Positions 25,001-37,700 of a stretch of DNA of 64,000 bases are shown piece by piece. The notes beneath the pieces were generated by a model, which did not search any database, had not been told where the DNA came from, and saw only the letters and a list, made by a program, of their open reading frames with translations. The stretch's first letter is position 1; each line of letters opens with the position of its first letter. A program made the translations under genes and the position numbers. This DNA is from Sarcocystis neurona. Lineage: Eukaryota; Apicomplexa; Conoidasida; Eucoccidiorida; Sarcocystidae. The DNA lies in NCBI GenBank assembly GCA_000727475.1, contig KL647298.1, forward strand, positions 1 through 64,000. Reading direction: 5' to 3'.

Positions 25001-28000
25001 GTAATGGAATCCCCCGTGCAGCCGTGCAGCGCGAGAATTCGAGCAGCAGGAAGAAAAGCAGCGAGGGATAACTCTTCGAAGAGTTCGTTGCTGCGCCGCC
25101 ACAGCAGCAGGTCGTCGCCTTCTCCTGCGGACATGCGCACACGCCGCATCGCAGAAGCGGGACTCAGAACAGGAGCGGCCGTCTTCGACGCTGCCGCACA
25201 CACAGAACAGCAGCTGCTGTGGAAGAAGTCCACAACCAGAAGCAGCAGCAAGGGGAAGGAAGCAGAGGACACCTCCCGACAGCAGCAGCAGCAGCGCCGA
25301 GACAGACGACGCAGCAGCAGCGGCGGACAGATGATGGGGGCCTCACCACCACCCGGCAGGAGGGCAGCAACAGGGGCAACAGCAGCAGGAGCAGCAGCAG
25401 CAGCAGGGGTGAGCGGAGCAGCAGCATGAGGATCCGCAGCAGGAAGGAGGAGGAGATAACGGGAGCAAGTTATGCGACGCAAGCAGCAGCAGCAGCGAGG
25501 AAGAAGAAGAGGCGCAGAGAGAGAGAGAGAGCAGTTCGCCTTCTGCAGAGCAGCCGCAGCTTTTGTGCCGAGCAGGCAGCAGCCACAGCAGCAGTTCAAT
25601 GCCGCAGAAAGAACAGCAGCTGCAGCAGAGATCCGCAGGGAGAGACCGGACGTGGACACCAGCCATCAAGAAATTTGAACAGGCGAGAGGCAGAGCACAT
25701 TGCTGAGGCGGCCATACATGTAAAACCAGAAGTAGTCAAAACACACACACATACATATATACAGAAGCAGACATGCACATACATACATATGTATATACAT
25801 GGAAAGAGAAGAAGTCAAAGTTGGCGGGCGAGGTAACCGCTGAGGCGTCGCAGAAACAGAGCAAATAATGGAAACACATACGTGCATATGTACACACATA
25901 CGTGCATGCAGTACTTTCGATACATATGCGTATATATTGAAGAGGATCCCTGTGCCACATTTATATATTACACGCGTATCACCACGCATCCACATTATGA
26001 GAGAAACATGCGCACATATATATCTCCATATATGCAAGATCGACGTGTAGTTAGGAAGGCATGGACGTCATCCACACTACGTACAGGTAGATATACGTGA
26101 GTTTATATATACGTACATGTGTCCCTATAGAACAAATATATATGGCACTCCACGTACACACCCACGCATATAAATACACCTATATACATACAAGGTGGGA
26201 GGAAGGCACAGAAGGCACACGAGCGCATGCATAAATGGCAACAGCACTTCACGTACATCAGTATGTAGCCACAAGCCCGCATGCATATATACACGTGCAC
26301 GCATGCATATATACACATGCACGCATGCATATACACGTTTTGACAGAGGGCGGACTGGACACAAAGGAGGTCAGGCGGCGCGGATGCTTCTGAATTCGGG
26401 ATGGGGGAGAAGCGAAGAGAGAAGCCACGACAGCGAGAGAAAAACAGCAGGTGGAAGGCAGGTGAGGGAGAGATCGACAGCAAAATCGTCAGGGGACGTC
26501 ACCCCACACATATCCTTTTCGATCTCTGCTGGAAGCCCGCGACCGACCTCCCCTCCTCCTCCTCCTCGTTCGAACTCCTCTCCCACTAAGCTAGATGATA
26601 TTACTTCTGTTTCTTCAAGTAGGCTTTGGATGGATAGAATGCAACACGCATGCGCGCAAAAAAAAACCTCCTCTCCACATACATATATATATGTACACAT
26701 GTTGGAGACTTCTCTCTATATATGTGGGAGACCCGACCAGAAGTGATGGGTGAAGATTCTCTTCCATTCAGAGATGTACATGTACACACATAGAAGTGGC
26801 TCAAGTATGTTTCTCTCTATCTGTATCTGTGTGTGTGTGTAAGTGCGTATATATATATATATGTTCGTCTATTCCCGGTATGCGTATATATTTATATATT
26901 GGAGACCGGAACAAACGTGATAGGCGAATGCTTCTCCATTCATACATATAGACACGTATATACATGGAAGGGGCGACGAATATATTTGTCTCGCCTTCTT
27001 CTCTCTGTTAATATCTCTCCCTTCCTCTCTCTGTGTCTGTACGTACCGGTGTACATATATCTGCGTATTAATATATGTATGCTTGTGTGTCCCCAGCATA
27101 CCGATAAAAGGGCGATTACGTAGACACGTGGACTCCTATTAAGTTGAGAATGTGTGAAGAGAAAAAACTTCTTCCGCCTCGTTTATGTGTCTCGTTTGTG
27201 TGACTGACGCACGCGGCGTACGTTTATGGGCTGGACGACCCTCACCCAGGGGGAAGTGGAGGAAGTACGTGGTGAATCGATTCGCAGTTGCCAACGAGAG
27301 AAGAAACCGCAGGAGACAGTAGAGAGCCCCCCTTTGACGGGGCACCGCAGCAGAGAAAAAAACAGCAGCCCGCGTTATAGAGAAGTAGCTATGCGCACAT
27401 GCATCTCTATACATACGCATATACCTACACATACATACAGATGTCCCCATGTGCTTACTTTTAGATATACACACATATGTACATATACATGCATACGCTC
27501 ACGCGTACATACTACGCACATCCCTACATGCATGCATACGTGTACACACAGATATATATACGTACGTACAAGCAGACACACGCATACATTCATACGTAGG
27601 TCCATACATACGTACACACATACAGACAGACACATACGTACACGCATATATGTAGTATGTCTCTACATATATATACATATTCATACGTGCACATACATTC
27701 ACATATATATACACGTACGTACATACAGATACATACATATACGTGCATACGCACACACCCAGACCTATACACATCCCCGCACATACGACGTATAGATACA
27801 TATATATAGGTGGATATACATACACGCATTCATACATATATATGCATTCACACACATACATGAATACATATATACACCTACATCTACGCAACCATATATA
27901 TACGTTCATACGTATATGTAGACGTCCATCCATACATCTACACACACAATGCGTTCGCAGTAGACAGAAGCGGCACCGTCTGCGCAACGAGACGAGACGG

Positions 28001-31000
28001 CGGCTACGCAGCGAGACACGGAGACGGCGACGAAGGGAAGACAGCGGGGGTGACGAAAAGAGGGGGGGATTGTGGAAGGGGGCGAGGACGCCGGAGTGCT
28101 GCGGGCAAGCCAAAAATTTACCGAAGAAGCGACGGAGAGTTCCGAGGAATGCGCCGCTGAAATGAAAACCTTCGCGATCTCCTCGCAGCAGAAAAAAGCG
28201 AGCAGGAAGCTGCAGCCCAAACGAGCACACACACAGACGGGACGGACTTCTACGTGTATGTGTGTGGTTGAATATACACACATACGCATGCATAACTTCC
28301 TATGTATATACCTGTGTGAATGTATGGACACATGTATGTATGGATACATGTATGTAGATCTATATGTGTGTACAGGTATGTAGGTATAGGGGTGTATATG
28401 TATGTATGTGTGCGCACATATGTATACGATGGATGTATGTACGTATGTGTGGGTATATGTGAATATGTATGCATGCATATGTATCTATCTTTGTACGCAT
28501 GCACACGTATGGATGTATGTATGTGTATGTATGTATGTACGTATGTATGAATGTATATATGTATGTATGTATGTGTATGTATGTATATATGTATGTATGT
28601 ATGTACGTATGTATGTATGTATGTATGTATGTATGTATGTATGCGTGTGTATACGTACGTATATGTATGCACGTGCATGTATGTATATATATGCATGTGT
28701 ATGTACGTGCATATATGTATATATATGTATATGTATGTATAGGTGTGTATATATGGAGACGTACAGAGCGGGAAGTTTCGGAAGAGTGAGAGGTAGGGGA
28801 GGAGAAAACGAGAAGAAGAGAAAACAAAAGGGGCGCAGTGAGAAGGGGCATTTGTTCACTTCTTGCGTGCATCGTCAAAAGTGGACCAAAAAGGGGCGCA
28901 GCTGCTGCATGCTCCTCTCCGGAAGACCCGCACAAAATGCTGCCACACGCATGCGCGCGGTGATGATGGGGAGACGGCGTCTCCTCGCCATCGAAGAGTC
29001 CCCTCCGTCTCCGTCTCTGTGTTTCGTGTGTCTACTTAATTTCCTTGGGACAAACGGCAGCTAAAAAGTGAAGTTTCGAAGGAGAACTTCTCTGACAACC
29101 TTTCAGAAGGAAACTGCGGCGCGCAACTCGACAAGGGGCGCCCCTCCCTGCTTCGATGAGTATATATGACGGAGGTCCCTCACACAGGCCCCCGAGCGCA
29201 TGCACTCGATACATATACGAGAAAAGATATACGTATGGATACACACACATCTCTACAGACGTCTCTCGCCCTCGCCCTCCCTACAGAGAAATACATAAAT
29301 GTAGGGGGGTAGGGATACATACACAGAGATATACGTATATATAGAGAGAGATACATATATTGGTACGTAAACATATATATACATATATATGTGTACATGT
29401 ATAAAGGGATCTATGTCTATATATAGGAAGAGAGACATACACACGTACAGTAGAAGAAAGATATATGTACGCCACGCATAGGGATACAAGTTTATACGTC
29501 TCTGTCTCTCTCCCTATATATATGGCAGTGCTGTTCTTCTGCGGGGGAACCGTCGTGTCTGCCTGCTAGTGAAGCTGTTTTGGTTGTTCATTTTAGAGAG
29601 AAAACGCTTGCTGCTGCTATCTTAGCAGCCTCTGCTGTTGCTGCTGCTGTTAAATACTTTTTTCTATACGTCTGGAGCGGCTACCCCCAGCGGCGGCAGT
29701 AGCTGTCCCGCTCCCGCTGCTGCGCCGCCGCTCCTGCTCCTGGCGGAGCTGCTGCTGCTGCCTCTGCCGTGTCGAGGCGACGAGTTCTGCGGGCTGCCCT
29801 GGCAAATCGTCGCTGCTCTTCACGAGCAGGCGCAGACTCCTCACTATATACTTGCGACCCAGCAGCAGAGGGACTGCTGCTGCTGCTGTTGCTGCGTCTC
29901 TTGATACTGGCAGCGCTGCAGTGCGTAGCTGTCGACTCACTTCCCTCTGTTGCTGCTCCTGTTCCGCCTGTCTTGCTGCTGACGCTGCTGCAGCTGCTAT
30001 TGCTGCTGCTGTTGCTACGGCTGCTGTTGTTGCTCCTCCTCCTGTTCTCTTCCACCTGCTGCTCTTGCTACGAGTGACGCTGCTGCTGTTGCTGCTGGTT
30101 CTTCTGCAACTGATGCTGCTGTTTCTTCTGAAACTGCTGCTTTTCTCTGCCTGCGGGATGTGTTGTTGCTGCTGCTGTCTCTGCTGCTGCAACTGCTGCC
30201 CGTCTGACTGCCCTTTTGGTGCTGCTGCTGTTGCTTCTGCTGTTGTGGCAGCTGCTAACGAGGCAGTAGCTCCTTTCCCTGCTGCCTGCCTGCCGCTGCT
30301 GCTGCTCCCACTGTAGGCCCCTCCGTTGATGCCTGCGCTGTCGCCGTCTTGCTGCCGGCTTTGCTGCTGCTGCTGTTGTCATCGTTCCTGCTGTTGCTGT
30401 TTTTCCTGCTACGGTAGCCGTTTTTCTCCTGCTGCTGCTGTCGCTGCTGCGGCGACGGCTGCTGCTGCAACTGCTGCTGCTGTCGCTACTATTAACCCTC
30501 CTGGTGCTGCTGCGGCCGTTGCTGTTGCTTTTGTCCTTCTGCTGCTGCCGCTGCTGCTTGTATCCTGCGTCAAGCTGCCGCTGTTGCTGCTGAGACGACG
30601 TACGAGTATTTTTAGAGACAGCAGCAGCAGCAGAAGTTCTAAGTCGAAGTCTCGGCCGTCCACGTAATTTCCTGCGAGCATGCATCAAAGGAAACCCTGC
30701 GAAATTGCCGGGAAAATATTCTCGAGAAGCACCCATCTCCACACAACGTCAACACTCCTGCACAAACGACGACGTCCAAAACGAAGGCGGTCGTCTCTTT
30801 CTCTCTGTATCTCCGCGTCTAACTTTTTTGTCCTCCCTGCTGCTTTCTCTGTGTCTCGCTCGCTGCTATCTCTTCCTAGAAAAACATCTACACACCCACG
30901 TTAAAGGAGAGTTTCTCTTTTCCCCGTCGCTACCTCGTGGCACGCGGCGCTCCACACGTGCAGCTCTATACGCATATATATACATACACATATTAGATTC

Positions 31001-31724
31001 TCTCTTCACATATATACGCAGACAGAAGCCGGTCCTCCCCTCTTTTTATGTCGACTTATGATATATATATATATGCGTTGATACGCGTAAAGCTTTATCC
31101 CTCTATCTTTCTCCCCCTATCTTTCTCCCTCTAGGTACATATATAGGCGCCTGCTGCCTTCTCTATACATTCACGAAATATATACATTAACATTCGTCTA
31201 CGTCAATCTCTCTCTCTACATATGCATATATATGTGTATACATATACATATATATATATGTACAAATATGTGTGAATCTTCTTGAAGTACAGAGAGAAGA
31301 TGTGAGAGTGTCTTATATATGGAAAAACACATAGGTGTACATATTTGTGGACAAAGACAGGGCGATAACTTTTGACAAGTAGGCACTGCTTCTTCACACA
31401 ATTTTCGGATGTATTCACCCAAAAAATTTATGTAGCACACACCTTATATATAGACAGAGAGACACGGAGACACGGAGACGGGGGGAGACGGAGACAGGGG
31501 GGTATATCAGCATCAGACATACACCTCTCTCTTTTTGTCTCTCGAACTATACACATATACATATCTATATCGGAAATATACAGCTCTCTCTCTGTTAATA
31601 TAGATATGCATATATATATATATATATATTAAGAATACACCTGCCTCTTTCGCTATTCATCTCTCTCTCTATATATGTACAAATATCAAGAGTTCTCTCT
31701 CCCTGTCGATATGCATGCATATAC

Positions 31725-31762
<38 letters not shown>

Positions 31763-34700
31763 AGAATACACCTGCCTGTCTCTACGTTCATCAAAATATA
31801 CATATATATATATGTACAGATATCAAAACTATACTTCTCTCTCCCTGTCTATATACAAACACGTATACACATATATGTACATATATATATATATATCAAG
31901 AATACACCTGCCTGTCTCTATGTTCATCTATTTGGACATATATATTTACAAATATTAAAAGTATGCTTCGCTCTCCCTAGCTATATACGTATAGATAAAA
32001 CTTTCTACTTGATGAATATTTAGGCATTTATATATTCGGAAGATATGTGAAGTGGTGGGCACTAGTCAAATACTTCCTTGCATCTCTTTAAGAAGACCCA
32101 TTTCTGAATTGCCCTTCTTCGACGTCAACGACGGAAGTTCACTTCACAGAGTTCCCTCCTTTTCTTCCATTTATACGAGTGAAGAGGCGTCTCGAAAAAA
32201 ATTCACCTTCACACACAAATACGCCTAAATTCTCCCCCCCTCCCAATTTCAAATATGAAATATGAAATACGTCAACTTCTTCTTCTTTACACGTCAGTGT
32301 TTCTCGTAACGAACTCACACACACACACACACATATACCTCCATATTCAATCAGTCCCATATATACATATATTCTTCACCCGCATATATATAGAGAGAGC
32401 GAGGGCGAGATTGACATATACATATATACATATATAGATAGATAGATAGACGTACGTATACACATGCAGGTATACAGATAGATCAAGAGATAAATAGATA
32501 CACGGATATCGATATTCATGTATTAACAAAGTTCTACTTTTACGTTATACATATGTTTCTCTGTTTATTACATGTTACAAGGAATGTATACATCGAATGT
32601 ATATACCGTATATATATACACTGTATGTATATACCGCATATATATACCGTATGTATACACCGTATGTATATACCGTATATATATACCGTATGCATATACC
32701 CATATGTACATGTTTCTTCGTATAGACTCTATACACATTCACATATATCCACTCTTTTGTCATATCTACTACTCCGACACTTTTTTGTGATATTTACAGA
32801 TATATACGGCTATATAGGAGGGCACAAATAGGTACAGACTTGTATAAGCAGACGTTGGTGTAGATAGAAATAGTTGTGGGGCAGCTTGTATCCGGATCCT
32901 CTGTATACATCTCCTTCTACATATTAAGAAGTCTACATGCCCATGTTACATATATATATATGTAGGGGAATTCGTGTATACGTATCAAAGGGATATCTAC
33001 TCTCATATAATATATATATGTGAATATGTCCATATATTACAGAAGACCTACTCCCCCATATCCGTATTCGTTACAAATATACCCCTACTCACATATTGGC
33101 AAGTATCTACTCCCGCAGCTCCTCCGTCTATTCTACATATATATATATATGCTTATGAAGTCTACTCATACACATTTATGTCATTTACATATATATATAT
33201 AGATTTAGATAGATATAGATAGGAATAGATATAGGTACGGAGAGGTATAAGCAAATATAGGAAGGTATAGGTATAAGTGTCCATATTCGCGTCTTCAGTA
33301 AGACCGACTTCCACCATATATGTATTTACATATTAGATAAGATTTACTCCCATAACATATATATATAAGAGAAGATTACTACTTCCATAACATATATATA
33401 TGTGTCCACTTGTATATATACATCAGAGAAGATCTACTCCCATCCATATTCACGTATTGACTATGTAAATCCATATATGTTGGGATTGAGAGATCAATTA
33501 ATATCTGCTCTCATATTTATACATTCACATAGTGACGCATACTACTGGAGAATGTCTACTCGCACATATCCATATTATCTACATATAGTCATATAGATGG
33601 GTATAGATAGAAATAGAGAGGTATACAGATAGATATAGATGGGTGGGTATGGATAGGTATGAAGAGATATACAGGTAGGTATGGGTATAGAGGGGTATAG
33701 ATGAATATCCGTATATTCCCATATTAAATTGTAGACAGGTATAAATAGATACAAATAGGTATAGATAGGCATAGATGTAGAAAGGTAGAGACAGATATGG
33801 ACAGCGATAAATAGATATAGATATGTATGGATATACGTATATATACGTATGTGGGTGGGGATAGATATAGACGAGTATAGAGAGAGATATTGGTGGGCAT
33901 AGATAGATATAGATAGGTGTGAACAGATACAAAGAAGTGTACACACATAGATGGGTAGAAATAGATATTGATGGGAATAGATAGATATTGATGGGAACAG
34001 ATAGACATTGATGGGTATAGATAGATATTGACGGGTATACATAGATACAGATAGGTATGGAGAGATATAGATATGTATAGAATGGTATATATACATAGAT
34101 GGGTAGAGGTAGATATTGATGGGAATAGATAGATATTGATGAGTACAAATAGACATTGATGGGTATACATAGATATTGATGGGTATAGATAGGTATTGAT
34201 GGGTATAGATAGATATAGATAGGTTTGAACAGATATAGAGATGCACGAATAGGTATAGATAGACACAGAGATATACAGAGATATCCGTATTGACACACGA
34301 AGTATTTTCTACTCCCATACAGATATATATATGTCTGTTTAGATACTTAACAAGATCTACATTCCTATCACATATATATATGTATTCGTATTGACGTGTT
34401 GACTGATAGCTCCTCCCAAGTTTTTATATTTGCACGTATTTGTGTGCACCCGTCTTTCCGGCTTCACGCGTTCTCCAGTTCGTTTTCATTTCGGTAGGAA
34501 ACGGAGAAGATGGGGGGAGAGAAGAACCTGCTGTTCTTTCTGTCCCTTGCATGTGTTCCTCTGTATATTCTCTACGGAGATATACACGTGTGTCTCGACA
34601 AAAGAAGAAAAAAAAGTTGGCATTCCTCCTTCTCTGGCCTCTGCTTCTGTGTGGAGATGTGTGTGGACGTGTTGGTCTCCGTGTGCGGGCGTGTGGGGGT

Positions 34701-37700
34701 AGTCGAGGTGGGCTGTACGTACACTCCAGAGTTCACGAAGCAGCTGCTGCTGCTGCCTGCTTCTCATACCTAAAAAAAGATAAGGCTCGCAAAGCTGAGT
34801 AAGATTATCTGGCACCCCTGGCCAGCCAAAGGTGCTGAAGAACAGCAGCAGATCCGGCAGCTCTCCTCGCACATCTCCGAAAATCTTGGCAGGGGCATCC
34901 ACCTGCGCGTCGCGCGGGAGCAGCAACAGCAGCAGCAGCAGATGGCCGCACAGCAGGGGTGCCGGCCTCGTGTCGCGGAGAGCCATACATGCGTCAAAAG
35001 AGAGGCAGAGACAGCAGCAGCAGCAGAAGGGAGACGAACAAGACAGGCGTTGCTGCTGCGCAGGAGAGAAGAGCAGCGCCTGCAGCAGCAATGTCACGCA
35101 GCAGCAGCGGGAGCGTCAGCAGAGAGGAGAGTAGTGAATCGGCAGCAGCGTCGCCGGGACGTAGTCCAGCAGCAACAGCATCAGCAGGGGCGTCGCGCAG
35201 CAGAAATAGAGAGCAGCGCTCAGCCCAGTGCGAACAACAGCAGCAGCAGCACCTGACGACAGCAGCAGCCCGTACACGGGACAGCGGCAGCAGCGCGGGC
35301 GCAGGACGCAATGCAGCAGCAAGTCTTTTATGGCAGCAGACCGAAAAAGAAGCAGCAACACAACTGCCAGTCTCTTGTGTGGGGAAAGCGACGGGAGAAT
35401 TATCAGCAGCAGGTGATGGGATGGTCAGGCAAGCAGCAGCAGCAGCAGCAGCAAAAGCAGCAGCCCAGATACGTAGAAATGTGGGGAGAGAGGAGCAGCA
35501 GCAGCAGCAGCAGCAGTTAGTAGTTTCACGGCGACTTAGAAAAAGCAGAGAGTAGCTGAAGCAGCCCCAGGACGCTGTCGCAGCAGCTTCGCCTGGGAGC
35601 AGCTGTGGCCCACACAGCAGCAGCAGCACTCAACACCAGCGGCTTGTTGTATACGCAGCTACTGAACTCCTGCAGCAGGAGCAGCAGCACGTCGCAGCAG
35701 CAGTGTAAGGAGCATTTCGTGCAGAAGCGTGGAAAGCTAGTAGCGCAGCGGCAGCAGCAAGTTGACGAGAAGCAGCGGCAGCCGGCGTCAGCGCACCAGC
35801 AGGCTGCAGACGCAGCGGCACATCAATCACAGCAGCCGGGGCAGCAGCGGCAGTTCTGACCACCAGCAGCAGCTCTGAGCAGCAGTAGCAGCAGTAACTC
35901 TGAGCAGCAGAAGCAGCAGTTCTGCCCGCCAGCAGCAGCAGTAGTTTTGAGCAGCAGCAGCAGCAGTTCTAAGGAGCATCCGCAGCAGGGGAACGGAAAC
36001 GTACGTCTTGAGACTTGGTGCAGCAGCGTGTCCTCAGAAGCAGCAACAACGGCAAAACGAGCCGCAGCAGCAGCAGCAGTTATCAGCAGCAGCGTCAAAG
36101 CAACGACAGCAGGCCTCGTCAGGAGGAGCAGCAACTTCTTCTTAGGTGCAGCAGATACCTCGACGAGACTATCTTCTGCTTGAAAAAGTGCACGAGCAGC
36201 ATCAAGCAGCAGCAGGACGTCCGACAGTTTTTCAACGAGCCAGAAAGAGGACGAAGGGAAGGAGCGGGAGGGTACAAGAAGTGGAGCCGCTGCAGGTGCT
36301 GCTGCCTCATTCCTGTGCTGCAGCTGCAGCAGCATCTCTCGGATAATTTCTCTGCAGGTGCTACCGCTCTGCTGCTGCAGCTGCTCTGCTGCTGCTGTCA
36401 GCTGCTTCAGCCTCCCCACGACTTCTGCTGCTATTGCTATCGCGGCGGCATTGCTGCGCGGATAAGCCGCTGCACGTGCTAATGGACGCAGCAGCTCCTT
36501 CACCGGCTCGCGACGCTTTCTACGCCACTTCTCCCCATCTGTTAATACCTCTCCTGGTGCTGCATGTGCTGCTGCTGTTGGAGGGTATGCTGCTGATGCT
36601 GTTGGTGGGTATGCTGCTGCTGCTGTTGGTGGATATGTTGCTGCTGGTCTCGGTGGGTATGTTGCTGCTGCTGTTTGCTGTTGCGTTCCTGCCGGTGTTT
36701 CGTACATCCGAGCCGCTGCTGTTGCAGGCGTTACCGCGGCGACCTCCCTGCTCCTCTCGCCAAGCGGCGGCCAGGAGCTGGGCATGCAGCAAGCAGCAGC
36801 AGCCGCAGAAAGAAGAGGAGCAGGAGGAGCAGCAGCAGCAGAAACGGCGATATTGCCCGCAGCAGCAGAAGAGAGACAAGGAAGAGCAGCAGCAGGGCAA
36901 GAGGAAGCTGAGAGAGGCGGAGTGGCAGTGCGACTGCTGCTGCACGTTTGCTGCTGCTGCAGCCAAGAGTCGTGCAGCAGCTGGCTGCTGCTGCTGCTCT
37001 GGGAGAACTGCGCGTGCCTGAGAGGACGCAACAAAAGAGCGTCCTGCTGCTGCTGCTGCGCCGTTTGATTCACGTACGGGCTACCCTGAGCAGCACAGGC
37101 ATTGCCTTCTTCTGACCTTGTCGCTCCGACCGTCGCATAAATTTCCCTCCTCTGCTGCTGGTACGTGTGCTGTTGCGGCTGCGCGTCTGAGAGCGACAAC
37201 GAAGCAGCAGGAGCCCCGCTGCTGCTGTTGCTGCTTCTAAACGCTCGTGACGCTGCCGGTGCTGCTGCCGCGTCTTCTTCTTCTCCGGGACGCAGTAGCG
37301 CCCTGTCCCAGTGAGAAGCATCAGCAAAGGATGAAGGAGCAGCAGCAGCAGGACCCGCAGCAGGATTGAGTGACGTAACACGACCAGCAGTAGCAGCAGG
37401 AGAGAAGGAGGAGGCAATTCCAGGCCACTGGTCCACTGCAGCAGCACCCGCAACAAGTGCCGCTGCAGCTTTGCGAGTGTCGGCTCGCTGCTGCTGTTGC
37501 TGCTGCTGCTGCTCAAGGGAGAGGCAGTGTTGCTGCTGGTGTTGCTGCATCTCCTCCTGCTGCAGCAGATGCGGCAGGGAGCAGCAGCAGCGCAGCAGAC
37601 GGTGTGTGCTGTTGAATATCCCCCTTTCCACGCATGCAACAAAGGCCTCGAAGTCGAACCGAGGATAAAGCCGCAGCAGTGCTGAAGCCTCTGCCTGAAG

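Larger units (their letters stand above)
30672..34769 (-). other. Pseudophosphatase intron 3, microsatellite-expanded (4.1 kb)
   Basis: It separates YLFL(G) from NYVDGR, which are adjacent residues in any PPP protein. It is filled with TA runs and three different tandem-repeat families (31.5-31.95, 32.9-33.56 and 33.6-34.29 kb). No exon-like sequence is seen. Confidence 0.75.

Noticed and set aside
28280..28750. Possible CRISPR-like or satellite array
   Set aside because: It is a tetranucleotide microsatellite with no spacer structure, in a eukaryotic genome.
28360..29064. Met/Tyr/Val/Cys-rich ORFs over GTAT repeats
   Set aside because: Pure translation of a tetranucleotide microsatellite.
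33575..34318. 247-codon Tyr/Ile/Ser/Pro frames, three overlapping
   Set aside because: All three minus frames are open because the minisatellite lacks stop triplets; no motif, and it lies inside a PPP intron.
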